64,000 bases of DNA from Synanceia verrucosa (taxonomy: Eukaryota; Chordata; Actinopteri; Perciformes; Synanceiidae), in the NCBI GenBank assembly GCA_029721515.1, contig CM056556.1, positions 16,581,598 to 16,645,597 on the forward strand. Direction: 5' to 3'. The position numbers and the translations under genes were made by a program. The notes beneath the pieces were generated by a model. The model was given only the letters and a program-made list of their open reading frames with translations. It had not been told where the DNA came from and made no database searches. Positions 22,471 through 34,525 of this stretch are shown here, piece after piece. Within the stretch, counting starts at the first letter, position 1, and each line of letters starts with the position of its first letter.

Positions 22471-22858
22471 GCCAAATGGCTGTTAGTCCAGTCCAGGAGG
22501 GGACTTTGTCCACATGTGTGTTGTATTACGAAATACCCTTTTGCAAAATCATCAGCAAAGAATTACTCCAAACTCAGGATTATCTGTTGTAAACATGTCA
22601 GCACCTTCAAATTCGTGGCGGGGATTTCATTTTAAAACATAGAGGCAATTTGGATTAAGCCTACAATGAACTAGTTACATTTACTTAATTTACTACTTAT
22701 TTATTTAACATAATCCCGGTGATTGAGAGAAGCCTGGACTGAAGACATGTCATGGTTTAGACAGCATTCCCATAATAGCCAAAATACAACCTGTCTACAT
22801 TAAAAACAATATCCACGATAACAGCAGATGTTTCGGCCGCTCCATGTCAATCCGCTTC

Positions 22859-22896
22859 ACTTCCGGGTATGACGCAGGGCCGACGACGTCACGTGG
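22859..22896 (-). promoter_or_regulatory. Likely adck2 promoter: ETS, CRE and E-box motifs
   Basis: Within a locally CpG-rich patch 390-430 bp upstream of the adck2 ATG are acttccggg (ETS-type, 22859-22867), gacgtcac (CRE-like, 22885-22892) and an overlapping cacgtg E-box (22890-22895). These are typical of TATA-less housekeeping and mitochondrial-gene promoters. The start site itself is not determined. Confidence 0.55.
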
Positions 22897-23214
22897 CTTC
22901 GTCTTAAAGGAGCACTGTCATGAGAAAACAAATTATTATTAAATTTTATTTATCAATTCTAGACCCTTCAGTAGTTAGTTAGTGAGTTAGTTAGTTAGGT
23001 TAAGTAATATGGAGAACAACTGATGAACTCGTGATGAACTACAAGTGAAACTATATTTCTAATATAAGTGCACAGACGTCAACTGTCCTATAGATGGAGA
23101 CATATGTTTGTGTTTGTGTTCTCCTCCTACCAGCATTCAAAAAGACAGAACAGAAGAGTGACTCCACTGCAGGTCCAGCATTCAAAAAGAAAAAGTACCT
23201 CAGCTCCGCATGCC

Positions 23215-24245
23215 TGTGGACGGAAACATTCCTCAGAGACTTTGGTCCATATTGACATGACAGCATCATGCAGGTGCTGCAGATTTTTGCACATTTATGA
23301 TGAGAATCTCCCATTCCACCACATCCCAAAGGTGCTCTGTTGGATAGAGATCTTGTGACTGTGGAGGATACTGGAGTCCAGTGAACTCTTTGTCATGTTC
23401 AAGAAACCAGTTTGAGATGATCTGAGCTTTATTACATGGAGCGTTATACTGCAGGAAGTATCCATCAGAAGATGGTCCACTGTTGTCATAAAGGGATGGA
23501 CATGGTCAGCAATGATACTCAGGAAGGTTGTACCGTTTAAACAAGGCTCAACTGGTACTAAGGGGCCCAAAGTGTGCCAAGAAAATATACCCTGCACCAT
23601 TATACTACCACTAGCAGCTTGAACCATCGACACAAGGCAGGATGGATCCATTTATTTACGCCAAATTCTGACCCTACCACCTGAATGGTCAGCTGAAAAT
23701 GAGACTCATCAGACCAGGCAATGTTTTTCTGTCTTCTACTGTCCAATTTTGGTGAGGTGGCCTGTGTGAATTGTAGCCTCAGTTTCCCGTGCATAGCTGA
23801 CAGGAGTGGCACCAGGTGCGGACTTCTGCTGCTGTAGCCCATCTTCTTCGAGGTTCAATGTGTTGTGTGTTCAGAGACAGTATTCTGCATTCCTTGGTTG
23901 CAAATGAGGTCATTTGAGTTACTGTTGCCTTTTCATCATCTCCAACCATTCTCCGGTCCTGTGACCTTTCACATCAACAAGGCATTTTCGTCCATACAGC
24001 TGCCACTCACTTGATATTTTCTCTTTTTTGGACCATTCTCTGTAAACCCTAGAGATGGTTGTAGTGGAAATCCCAGTACACCAGCCCGTCTGGCACCAAA
24101 AACTGCCACATTCACAGTCACTTAAATCCCCTTTCTTTCCCATTCTGATGCTCGGTTTGAACTTCAGCAAGTTGTCTTGACTATGACTACATTAAAATGT
24201 GGCCATGTGATTTGCAGATTAACTATTTGTGTTAACAAGCAATTA
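23215..24245 (-). mobile_element. Tc1-like transposon relic, intergenic
   Basis: The minus strand runs through a whole degenerate Tc1-like transposase: start at about 24139 (MGKKGDLSDCECGSF), TTISRVYREWSKKEKISSEW, AWSDESHFQ near 23710, GIFSWHTLGPLVP near 23575, and the C-terminal region to about 23300. At least three frames are needed and a segment near 23920 is lost. Clear terminal repeats were not found. Confidence 0.85.
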
Positions 24246-26200
24246 AATGTAAAAAAAAAAAGAACCAAACACTCACACCCACTCACACAGAGGTAACAGC
24301 TGTTCTTATTGGCCAGAGCACAAAGGACCCCCCAGCTCTCCAGGTCCCTCTATAATATTAACTTTATTGCTCCAATAATGTGTCTGAAATTTCAATGATG
24401 TAATTACATCTGTCAGAGCTTTCAACTGCATCTCAAGGTCTAATCATCCATCATCACCTAATTGTGAACTTTTAGGCTTATACAATATACCCAGTATCAA
24501 GAATAAACATTAATAATCAGAAAGATAGTGAACATTTGTAATCTAATGGATTGGATAATCTAATGGATTTGAAAGATGTTTCCGTCCTTCAAACCAATCA
24601 GTGTCGCTGTATTTATACATAGTTTATTGAAATGCAATGGCCGAACACAGAAGTTTTAATGGTATAAAAAGTGGAGGAGCAATATCAGACAACAAAATCA
24701 AGGTCCAGGCCTAACTAATGATTGTTTTGTTTTTGACTAGCCTATTTCTTGATTATCATTATGCAGGCTTTATAACTGCAAGATATTTTCAGTGTTAAGA
24801 GATTAATGCAGCAACCACAGCATTTTCTTGCTGACTGTTGCTGTGTTGTTGCAAGGAACATCACTGGGAAGAGCAGCGTTACAGTGTAAAAGTCACTTCC
24901 TGGTATGATATGCTGTCTTTTCCTGAACAAAGTTCCTGGACGTTGACTTAAGGGAACCAAACACACCCTGGGTTTGATTTCATTGTCATTTCCTCTGCTT
25001 TCACTATAAGTTTTGCAATCAGTCTGCTATCTGCACCATAAAGGACTGAGAACTTGTTCCGGCTACGTTCCCAGTCACGGTGTGAGTCCCCAGGACAGTG
25101 GGCTCAGTACACTCCCAGGATCCCATCTGTAGGCCTGATAGAAGACTCAGCAACACAATAAGGTGGGATAAACGCCAAACAGATGTTACTAGCCCCCACC
25201 TCCCACCCTGCTCCCCTCACAGCTATTGATGGACAAGTCAGGCTTTTTTAGATCTCTCTTGCATTTCAAAGGGGAGGTCAGAGTTTGGACTCAGAGGTCA
25301 GCTGGATGACTGCTCTGCTTAGGCGATGCTGTTAAGACATTTCATGAAGGCTGGTCACTGAGATGACTGTAGGAATGCAGCTGAGTCTACTGTACATGCA
25401 TACATGCATGTTTTAGTATAGTACATTTACACCTTTCATACATGTGAAATACACATTACTTGAATATTTCCATTTGGTGCTATACTCCACAACTAATGCA
25501 CTTCTTGTTTCACTCCATCTATTTGACTACTACAGTTACGAGTTACTTTGCAGATTTAAATTTTGCATTCAAAATGAATGATGCAGTGTTATATACTGAA
25601 CTTAAATTAGTTAAAGTTAAAGTAGTTACAAATATGTAAACGCAGCACAACGGCATTAAAATGCAACAATAATAATATAAGCAAAAATAATGTCAGACTA
25701 CAACGAGTGTATGAATGCTGGGTATTTTTGCTGAATAATTTATTTATTATATAATTTGCTGATGTATCAGAGATTAAATAAATATCAAAATGCTTGATTC
25801 ATTTTTTGTTGATTGACCACTTAAATGGACACATAGTTCTATCTGTATTCTCCATATGAGAGCATAGATATATAGATAGATACTTTAATCATCTCACTTC
25901 ATTTTAATTAATTACATTTTCATTGTAAAGATCATAGGCTCTGCTGTCCATAAAACATATGTTTGTCATAATGGACTTATCAAAGAGGGCTAATGGGGTT
26001 GAACCGGTTAATTGTTAATCACAGTGGTCATCAGTATGCATGTCCACCCTTGTTTCCTGCCCTCTCACTCACTTTTTGCTCCACTCTTGGAGCATTGCGC
26101 TACCATGCAGCCCTGGGCCTGACACTGAGCTGGACTCCCCAGCTTGCATTCTGTCACTGAGCAGAGGTCAGCAGTAAACGACCCAAACACTGCCAAACCA
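24246..26200. other. Intergenic, no recognised feature
   Basis: AT-rich sequence with short tandem words only. No ORF with family resemblance, RNA gene or inverted repeat was recognised. Confidence 0.6.
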
Positions 26201-26399
26201 CTTTCCCCCTGTTTCACCACACACAGCATTCAGCACATGTAACTTCTGCTAGTTGTTGTTGTTGTTGTTGCTGTTGACTGTCGTATGTAAACAAAGTCTT
26301 GTCCCCTCGTTGAGAGCGGAAAAGCAACCCCTGGGCTTCTTTAATCGGCTCCCAGAGGAGTCTGTTATTTATGTATTCAGTTGTGTTCAGCTTTGCCCC

Positions 26400-27038
26400 T
26401 TCCTGCTCCATTCCTTTTTTTTTAAGCAGGACACTCCGTCTCCCCGGCAACTAGAGCTCCAATCGGCCGGCCAGCTGCAGATTAGTTCAGCGGTGGGGGG
26501 TTTAGGTGGGTGGGAAGGGATGTGGAGGGGGGTGATGATGGAAAATGGAGAGGGAGGAGAGAAAAGCAGGGAGGAAGGGAGGGGGTGGGAAAAGTTTGAG
26601 AAGGGGAGAGAGAGAAAGAGAGGGAGCCAGAGTCATTGATAGATAGGAGTCCGAACGAGTGACTTAGAGTCTGAGAGCCCAGAGTGGAGAAAGAGCTGTA
26701 AACATTTCAGTTTGGGGGCTGTACAGGAGGAGGGATTTCTCAGACTTTGTCAGCCTTTTTCAAACTTTTTGTGTGCTTGGAGCTGCACTCAGTGTCTTTC
26801 TCTGTGTGTGTATATGTGGGAAGTGCAGGCAGGGGCTATGCAAAGTGAGAGAAGTCTACTGTGGCAGGGGTAGGGGTGTACAAACTGTGGACCAGAGAGG
26901 GAGAAAGAGGGGGAAACAAGCAAACGACTCGGAAGGAAAGGAACCATGCAAGTGGATGCTGTCTTCTGTGGGGTCAGGTTACACAAAATGAGAAACTACT
27001 CCAAGAGCACTTCATCAGGGCTCACCCAGCTCAGAGAG
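26400..27038 (+). other. Possible 5' untranslated first exon of dennd2a
   Basis: A GC- and purine-rich region (26440-26900) unlike its AT-rich surroundings ends in cagagag followed by gtaatg (donor 27039). It contains ATG 26946, opening 31 codons to the donor. Spliced straight to 41874, that frame would stop at TAG 41886-41888, overlapping the main ATG at 41875, so it would be an overlapping upstream ORF rather than a coding exon. The upstream boundary is a guess. Confidence 0.3.
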
Positions 27039-27835
27039 GTAATGTGAAAAATGTGAAAGAGCATATTCACCACATAGTGACTGAGTATACTTTTTTCTGA
27101 AAATCTGAAATTGATATCGCTTGAGTTAAACTTTAACTCACATATTCTCTGTAGTCCAAATGTACAGATATGCGCATGACCTTGAATGTGTCAGCATGCA
27201 TGTGTGTGTCCATGTACAGAATGTACTGCCAATGGTTGTTGGAAGCAATATGAATGGTAAATGCTAGGATGTGGTTTTGTCTGTGTTTATTTGAGTTGTA
27301 TATCATTTTGGACTGCTTTGGCTCCAGTTAAAGTATGCCTGAGAGTTGCTCAAGTAGCCAGTCTCAAACTGTCTGTACCAAGTCCATTATTGCTGCCCAC
27401 AAGAGACTTATCTCTACCTCGCTGAAGTATCTGAGCACACGTGAGTGCACACACATGCACTTAATGACTGTCGGCTTTCATCTGCTTATTAAATGAAAAC
27501 AAAATGACGAAAGATGGTGTGCTGACCTTTTGGGAAACAGCCAGAGTACACACTAAAAAAACCCCAACACATTCCAAACTGGCTTGTCGAGGCAGAGAAA
27601 GAGAAAAGAGGAGAGGATAAGTGAGATGAGCATTCCTCACGGTGAACAAAGGCACCTCTTCATGCAGGATCCCAGCACTTGTATTGTTGTGAGGAGGCAA
27701 GCATGGGTAGAGACCTCCCCTGGGAGGATAGAGGAGTTCAGGTGCCTCCAAAAAGGAGGCAAGGATAAGGGAGAATAAGTTGTTTGCAGATTCCTCATCA
27801 GGCACAATTTCTTGAAAATCCTTGGGATTAATAAT

Positions 27836-27868
27836 CCATCCATCCATCCATCCATGCATCCATGCATC
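27836..27868. repeat. (CATC)n tetranucleotide repeat
   Basis: Runs of catc with two interspersed atgcatcc variants. Confidence 0.85.
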
Positions 27869-30128
27869 TAATTGAAACTGTGCAGTCGTGTTTGAAAGTT
27901 TTACATTGTACCTGTGGTCATACAACTCTCTTGAACAGAGAAATAGAATGCCAGTGAGAGTTTAGTGGAATAATCTTAATTGTTGAATGAATATCTAAGA
28001 TATAAGATGTTTTTTCATCTTATGGCCAGCTAATGACAAACTTCTGTTTGCAAGATGACTGACAAAATACATCACAATTATGCACTTCTTTACAAAGACA
28101 CCTTTAAATATGGAAAGGTGAATTTGACAAGTCACTATTTAAATGTAACTGTAAATGTGAATAGGTTAAGTGCCATGTGGAGCTTTCAGTGTAAACAAAC
28201 TGATGATGATTGTGCTTATATCGCTCAGGATAAAGGAACCCTTAAGACCAACCAAACATCTTGAATGCATTTCCTACTACATAAAACATTTTTTTCAGTG
28301 TGGAAATATTGTGAAACATGCAAACCCAGCGTTGCTGTATTGTTATCTCACTGCTCCAATTGACAATATGTGGAACTGTAGGAAACAGGGATGACTTCCA
28401 CATTCATTATTAAAATACATTTCTTGACCCTTTAATACACATGAATGTAAACACTAGTTTTCCCAGTATATGAGCAGCTTAATGTATAGTATTCATATCC
28501 ACTTCATTTCTGTCCTCTGCAACCAGAAGAAACTGGTAATATGCCCTTTCTGTATGTACTGGTAGAACACACAATATGGGGACATTTTCATCAAAATATT
28601 GCTCTACAGCACCACTAGTGGTCAAAATCCCCACAGCGCACCTTTAATTTCGATGCACATCCATGTATGTGTGTATCAGTGTGCTATGACTCAGCCATAC
28701 TACTTCATGTGAGATAATGGCTGCTCTGTTGTGTATCATACCAGAGTGCAGCAGGAATGTCTGCTGTGTCCTATGAGCAATGACCCTTAAGAGATGGTTA
28801 TCAGCTCAGCAGTCCTCTGGCCTTTTAGTTCAGTCTACTGGGCATTCACTTAACCCAAGAACAAGATCCATAGAACACGCATCACTGGAACATTTAATTT
28901 AATATGATTAACCGTGATAGCAACTAAGTGTTCTTTGATTCAGGACAACTTTCCTCTTAAATTCAGTGCTCATTTCTTTTTGGCATTACAGCTTCAGCAG
29001 GTCAGTAGCTGTTTTATGCATCATAAATCAACGTTCCTTTACACTGCTGCTGTTACTTTGTCTGTCCTGATGTTCTATTTACTTGTGCTGTGAGGAGAAG
29101 GTTTATGGAGTTAGTGATAAAGACAGTGGGACTATCTGTCTGATAGTCAGCCAGATAAGAAGCGGGCTGCAATCTTGTAAAGGGGATCTGTTGTGGAGCC
29201 ATTTTGTGTGTTAATATCACACACACTGGACTGTCAGGTTGGGCCAGTTGTTTACATTCAGTCAGGGGTAGAGGCTAACTGTGACTGCTGTGCGAGACAA
29301 TGCACACTGTGGTGGAAAAAGAGAGTTTTCGTGATTTTATGATCACACAGATTATGAACACGCTCAATTCCTCAGTCTTTCTCTCTGAGTGATTCATTTT
29401 ACTCTCAGACACACACTCATTTGTTCTCGGGGCATTTTCTCCAATTGCATACTTTCTCTGTCTTTCACACCAAATTATTGACACATTCATATTCATGGTA
29501 TTGTCTCCCATCACACCCCTCTATTTTCTCCCGCTCTGTGACTAATGCCTCCTAGCATAAGCACCCTGACTTATCAACACATGCAACACATGAGGTCTAA
29601 TACTGACTAAGTAAGGAGTGGTTAACAGATTCATTTTATTAGTATGCATGCAAGCGGGAAAAAAGACAACTTCTGAAAACTCCAGCACCAGATGTTAAGC
29701 GCCATGACTAAGCCTGTCATCTCTCACAACTGAATCAGCTTGTTATTTCTTTCTTGGAAGTGTGCTGAAGTGGAGAACTCAGTCTTGATGATTGCTGTGA
29801 GTCACTAGAGTGCAAACTCATCCAGGAAAACAGTGTTTAGCTTCACGTTGATGCTGTGGCCTCAGCTCATGAGAGTGTTAACTATTAGATGGCTGAATTA
29901 CATGCAGACACGATTTACATTCATTTTTTACAAACATCTACAATGTGTGTGTGTGAGTGCTTGCCTGTGTTGTGTGTGTGCATGTGATTATGGGCACATT
30001 TATGAGTGTATATTGTATATATAGCCTATGTGTGTACGCATACAGTACATATTTCTGCTGTCATGTGAAAATGTGATAACCATGGTTATTTTTCACGGTT
30101 TAACTCTAATTGATTACATTAGATGTTT

Positions 30129-30133
<5 letters not shown>

Positions 30134-30165
<32 letters not shown>
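30134..30165. repeat. (TG)n microsatellite with GCGCGC end
   Basis: About 14 TG units followed by gcgcgc, an alternating purine-pyrimidine run able to form Z-DNA. Confidence 0.9.
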
Positions 30166-30166
<1 letters not shown>

Positions 30167-32299
30167 CAGTGACATCTGTCTTCTCTATTCTTTTCTGCTC
30201 AGAAATGTGACAGCAGGCCTTTAGGAGGTTATGGCCTGTATACCCCTCCTCTTACAGGAACTGGCTTTTGACAGGCACTCTGCGGGGGCGGCCTGCAACT
30301 TAAAGACCCCACCGGGACAATCTCCTGCCGTCCCCGAGCTGCTGTTGTCACCACGGTGACGCACTCAAAAAGAATGCGTCCTGTGGTGATGGTGAAAGAA
30401 TTTGTCTTGTTTCAAAGATATGGTGGGGGACATATTGTCTGTGATGTTGGTAGATGGCCATGGGTTTAGTCATGATCAAAAACACCCCCTCCTCACACAC
30501 ACACACACTCATACACACTCATACACAGATGCATTGATAATGCATACCATCTTAGACACCCGTAACCCTGTCCTTGTCAAACCAACACACACACTTACAC
30601 ACACATGCACGCATGGATAATGCATACCATCACACTGGATACCGGAGGTATTTATCCAGTTGGCTGCTGCCCATAGTTTTTTCATTAGCTGCACCCTTAA
30701 CCCTGACATACTGTATATGCACACACTCTTTCCTGTTTCTTACAAGATGTTGCTCTGTCTACAGTTTTATAAGTGTCTGAGTTGTATTAAAAAGAAATCA
30801 GACCATGACATGAGAGAAAATGGTTGCTGCGATTCTAATTGGGACATTTACTGTAACAGGATAAAGCAGACTGAATCCCTGTCCTGCTGCATAGTTTACA
30901 CAGACGACAGTATAGAATGTGGATCAGCAGACTGAAATGCAGCTACAGTTTGACGGCAGGGTGTTAGATGTGGGCTGAGAGACTCATCACAACAAACCAA
31001 CCCAGATGAAGACCATCCAAAAGCCTGGTGTTTCAAGCTTGGTTTGGCATTGCAGTTCATGCCCACTGGCAGCGTGTAGCGGTAGTATAATCCCCAACAC
31101 ACACACGCAGGAAAAACAGGCACAGAAGGACTCAAACGCAGTCATGGAAATATAGACCAGAACATGGTCAGACACAAGCACACAAACAGACTGACTTGAA
31201 TATCAACTGACATACTGTACTGGCACATGAACACCCATTTACCATTACTTTGACATCCCCAGCTTGGAAAAAGATATTGTATGTGGGAAAAGCTGCCGTC
31301 CGGAAAGGAATGCGTCCATCTGGGTTCAAAGTGTAACTTTAATGTGGCTGAACAGCTCGTTGATTTAGGCTCCAGTTGCCATGCTGTAATGAGCATTCCA
31401 AGCAAAATGGGAAAAGGTTACCACATGCTTTGTTAGTTTGGTTATGTGCTGTGTGTGTGTCTGTGTGTTTGTAACATCTGAGATGGAAAAAGTGTAACAG
31501 CAGTGATCTTCAAATCATCGATTGTCTGCTTCTCTGCTCGTTTCTTCCATTTGTCTTGTTTTCTTCTTTCTCTTATAGCTTTGGCTGAAAATTAGAAGAA
31601 TTTTCTTTACCTCTCAATTTAGGAATCCACTGTATAACAGCAACTAAAACAATGTCTGGAGGTCCGTCCAAGTGTAACAACTTAATGAGTAGATACTCCA
31701 GACACACTGCAGACACAGAGACACTTTGATCCAAATACCAAATCATATCTTAACACTTTCTTCTTAAGCTCTAGAGCTGGGAAAGTAGTGGTTTTATCTT
31801 TGTCTGTCTCCACTGTAATGACAGTTACTATAATCTCATCCTTTTTATACTGCTATATAGTGTCAAGTTGTATTTGCTGACACTGTTGTCAGTCTTTTAG
31901 TTTTGTAGGTGTTTAAATCAGTTTATTGTATAGACATTTTTCTCCTTGTTTAGTATTTCTGATATAACGCTGAAATAAATTTCAGTTTAATCAATTTTGT
32001 GTGCTCTTTGCAGTTCCAGCAATACTAGGATAACTTTGTTTTGCTTCATATCATTACATTTAGCCTGATGAAACTATCTTGTTGTCGTGACTTAGTCCAT
32101 AGTTTTAATTTATTCTTATTAAATGTACAATAACTAACTTTCAAACCAAAAAGTGCATTTGCCGTGTGTTGAGTACAGTTTGTCCTGAAGCGATTATGAT
32201 GGAAACGCACACCTTTGGATCAGTTTAGTTTGGCTTGCTCCAGCAGTGCTAAACACCCCTCTCCATTTCACTCAGTTTTTTTGTCCATTGGCGGTCTTG

Positions 32300-32741
32300 G
32301 CTACAACTCACAGTTGTTGGTCACGGGGTGTGTGGAGGTCAAAAATGTCGGCTCTGACTCTGACTCTGGAGTTTACACACAGGAAGAGCACTTTCCCAAG
32401 CTCTCGCCTTGCTTTTCTCTCTCGGGGATTGGCTGGTGAATTATTAAAATCTGTTTCTGTGCAGACATGCAGGGGACCACGGATGGGACGGCGAGGCTCT
32501 GATGAGAATTCTCAAGCGGGACCCTTGTGAAGTGTGTGTGCGTGTTGGGGGGGACAGGAAGGAGAAGCAGAGGAGAGGATTTTGGCTTGGCGCTCAACTC
32601 ACAGACTGCTGCTGGAGGACAAAAATGATCTGGGGCCCAGAGAATAATGTCAGAGTGCTGAAGAATCCAGATTATTGTTGAGAGGATCTGTAGGTCCCCT
32701 CACTGCTGCACATTTACTGTGGCTGAGTCTGTTTTGGAGAG
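32300..32741 (+). other. Possible alternative untranslated first exon
   Basis: A GC-richer block ends in ttttggagag followed by the good donor gtaagg (32742). It holds several short ATG-started frames but no long ORF. It could be an alternative dennd2a promoter and exon. The evidence is composition and the donor only. Confidence 0.2.
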
Positions 32742-33267
32742 GTAAGGTTTTACCATTAGGCTCAAAAATCCCACATTGTGTGTCAACGCAATGTAATATC
32801 AGAAGCTGTAAATACTGCTCACTGCTGGGAGTCTTCTTTCCCTGTGAATGGTGTACCCAATGACACTTCCTCCCAGGCCTTATGGGAGTTGTTAACAGCA
32901 GATACAGGGATTGTCTGAGGTGTAAGACATGCCTGTCTGTCTCCTGTGCTTAAGGACAAGGTGTACGCGCATGTGTGTGTGTACACCTGGCAATTTACTT
33001 GTGGATGTTTGTGAATTACCTCATCCATTGAAATTCATCACTGCCTGCCAAACAGCGAGGTTTATTGTTAGGAAAAGCTCCATGGCTTCTTTTGTTTGAT
33101 GAACTTTCATGTCAGTGGCCTTACTTACTTTGTCAGTTAGGATTTATGCATGCTGCAACCATGTGGTGCAGCTTCATTAAGGTCTTGTTGCTTACTTTCA
33201 GATGAGTCCAGAGTGTGCACTAATTTGTCTTTGGAAGGAAGGGAATTGTATACAAAACCACGTAGAG

Positions 33268-34010
33268 CAGGTGTGGGAATTTATTTTTTTCCAAAGGGCC
33301 ACATGAGAAACCTGTGCTGTATTCGAGGGCCAAACTGACAATAGCCTGAACTTCTGTTCAATGTTAATTTTCTCCACCTGTAAAGAGCAGTAAATTATAT
33401 AATTTTCATTATGCTACTGGTAATCAAAAGAATAAGGATATTCTTTTATAATAAAGATAAGAAATAATGGCGTAAGTCAAAAATACAAGTCGTAAACAGG
33501 AAAACAACAAGTATGTCATTTTATTTTTAACACAGACTCAGAACTCAGAAATACTGAATTCTTGTTTTGCAAATGTATGGAATTAACTAAATACAAAAAG
33601 CAATAAATGCCTTAAATGAGAGTCCACCATGCACCAGCAGAAAACAATTTTGTTGTTTCTGGCGATTTTATGCGATATGACATAATGTGCCTCGGCAGCT
33701 GTATTTTTGGATGCATGAAGTTTCATGAAATATCCTTGTCGGTTTTGCAGTTTAGCCAACAAAGCATCCGACTCCTTGACTCGTTCTTCATCAGACAAAT
33801 TCTTGTATTTTTCTGCATGTTTGGTTGCATAGTGCCGGTTTAAATTGTATTCCTTGAACACAGCAACCTATGCGCCACAAACAAAGCACACAAGCTGCTG
33901 TAAATAAATATTTTGGAGTCCATGTCATATTAAAAATGTGGCATTCACTGTCAATCTTTCTTTTCTTCACATGAGGTGACATTTTGCTGGTCTGTAGGTA
34001 GGCGCACCTG
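33268..34010 (-). mobile_element. hAT transposon relic (GTF2IRD2/ZBED-like N-terminus)
   Basis: The minus strand from 33982 reads MSPHVKKRKIDSECHIFN, then a CxxC...HYATKH BED-type zinc finger, then KYKNLSDEERVKESDALLAK, to about 33600. This resembles the N-terminus of the hAT-derived GTF2IRD2/ZBED group. One frameshift and one in-frame TAG (near 33870) break it, and the catalytic part is missing. The ends caggtgtggg (33268 onward) and ggcgcacctg (to about 34010) look like hAT-type inverted termini. No 8-bp duplication was seen. Confidence 0.7.
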
Positions 34011-34044
34011 CTGGACAGGAAGGGTCAACGAGCCGAACGTGGCC

Positions 34045-34132
34045 GAAGGTGAAGCTAAGTATTTACCTCAAAACAATCTGTGAGTATGTGCTTAGGCAGA
34101 TTGTTTTGAGGTAAATACTTAGCTTCACCTTC
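34045..34132. repeat. Perfect 36-bp inverted repeat with 16-nt loop
   Basis: Arm 34045-34080 (starts gaaggtgaagctaagtattt) is exactly reverse-complemented at 34097-34132. The loop is 34081-34096. Either strand would fold into a mismatch-free 36-bp stem. Confidence 0.95.
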
Positions 34133-34525
34133 TTCATTCAGCATGTTAACATGTTAACAACTTTTAATTAGCACTAAAGTGTCAGCCCCTTGGAATTGTA
34201 TGGCTATCCATTCAATAGTTGGCTCTCCAGGTAAAGTCAGATATCAGTCATCAGAATACTTCTCTTGGGAAATCTAAATATCTAAATATATGTAAAAAAA
34301 ATTGGTGCTATCTGTCAGGTAGATATTGAGATATTTCACTGAATATGTAAAAAGTTTGACCTCTTAGCGAAGCTAGAGAGAAAGCCACATGATCACCAAA
34401 GTACAGATTACAGTACAGTACAGGCCTATGTGTAGAGACTGTCATAGCTCTCTATCCAGTAGTTGTCAAGATATTTAGATATATAGCAGCCAACTGAGTG
34501 ACAGACTGACATCGCCATGCAAAAC
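34133..34525. repeat. Degenerate interspersed repeat
   Basis: Phrases such as tatccattcaatagttg, gttgtcaagatatttagata and gacagactgacatcgccatg resemble a common fish repeat in which a short unit recurs. The class is uncertain. Confidence 0.4.

Noticed and set aside
22471..23000. A head-to-head partner of adck2 such as ndufb2, as expected from human synteny
   Set aside because: No NDUFB2-like coding sequence was found between 22471 and 26000.
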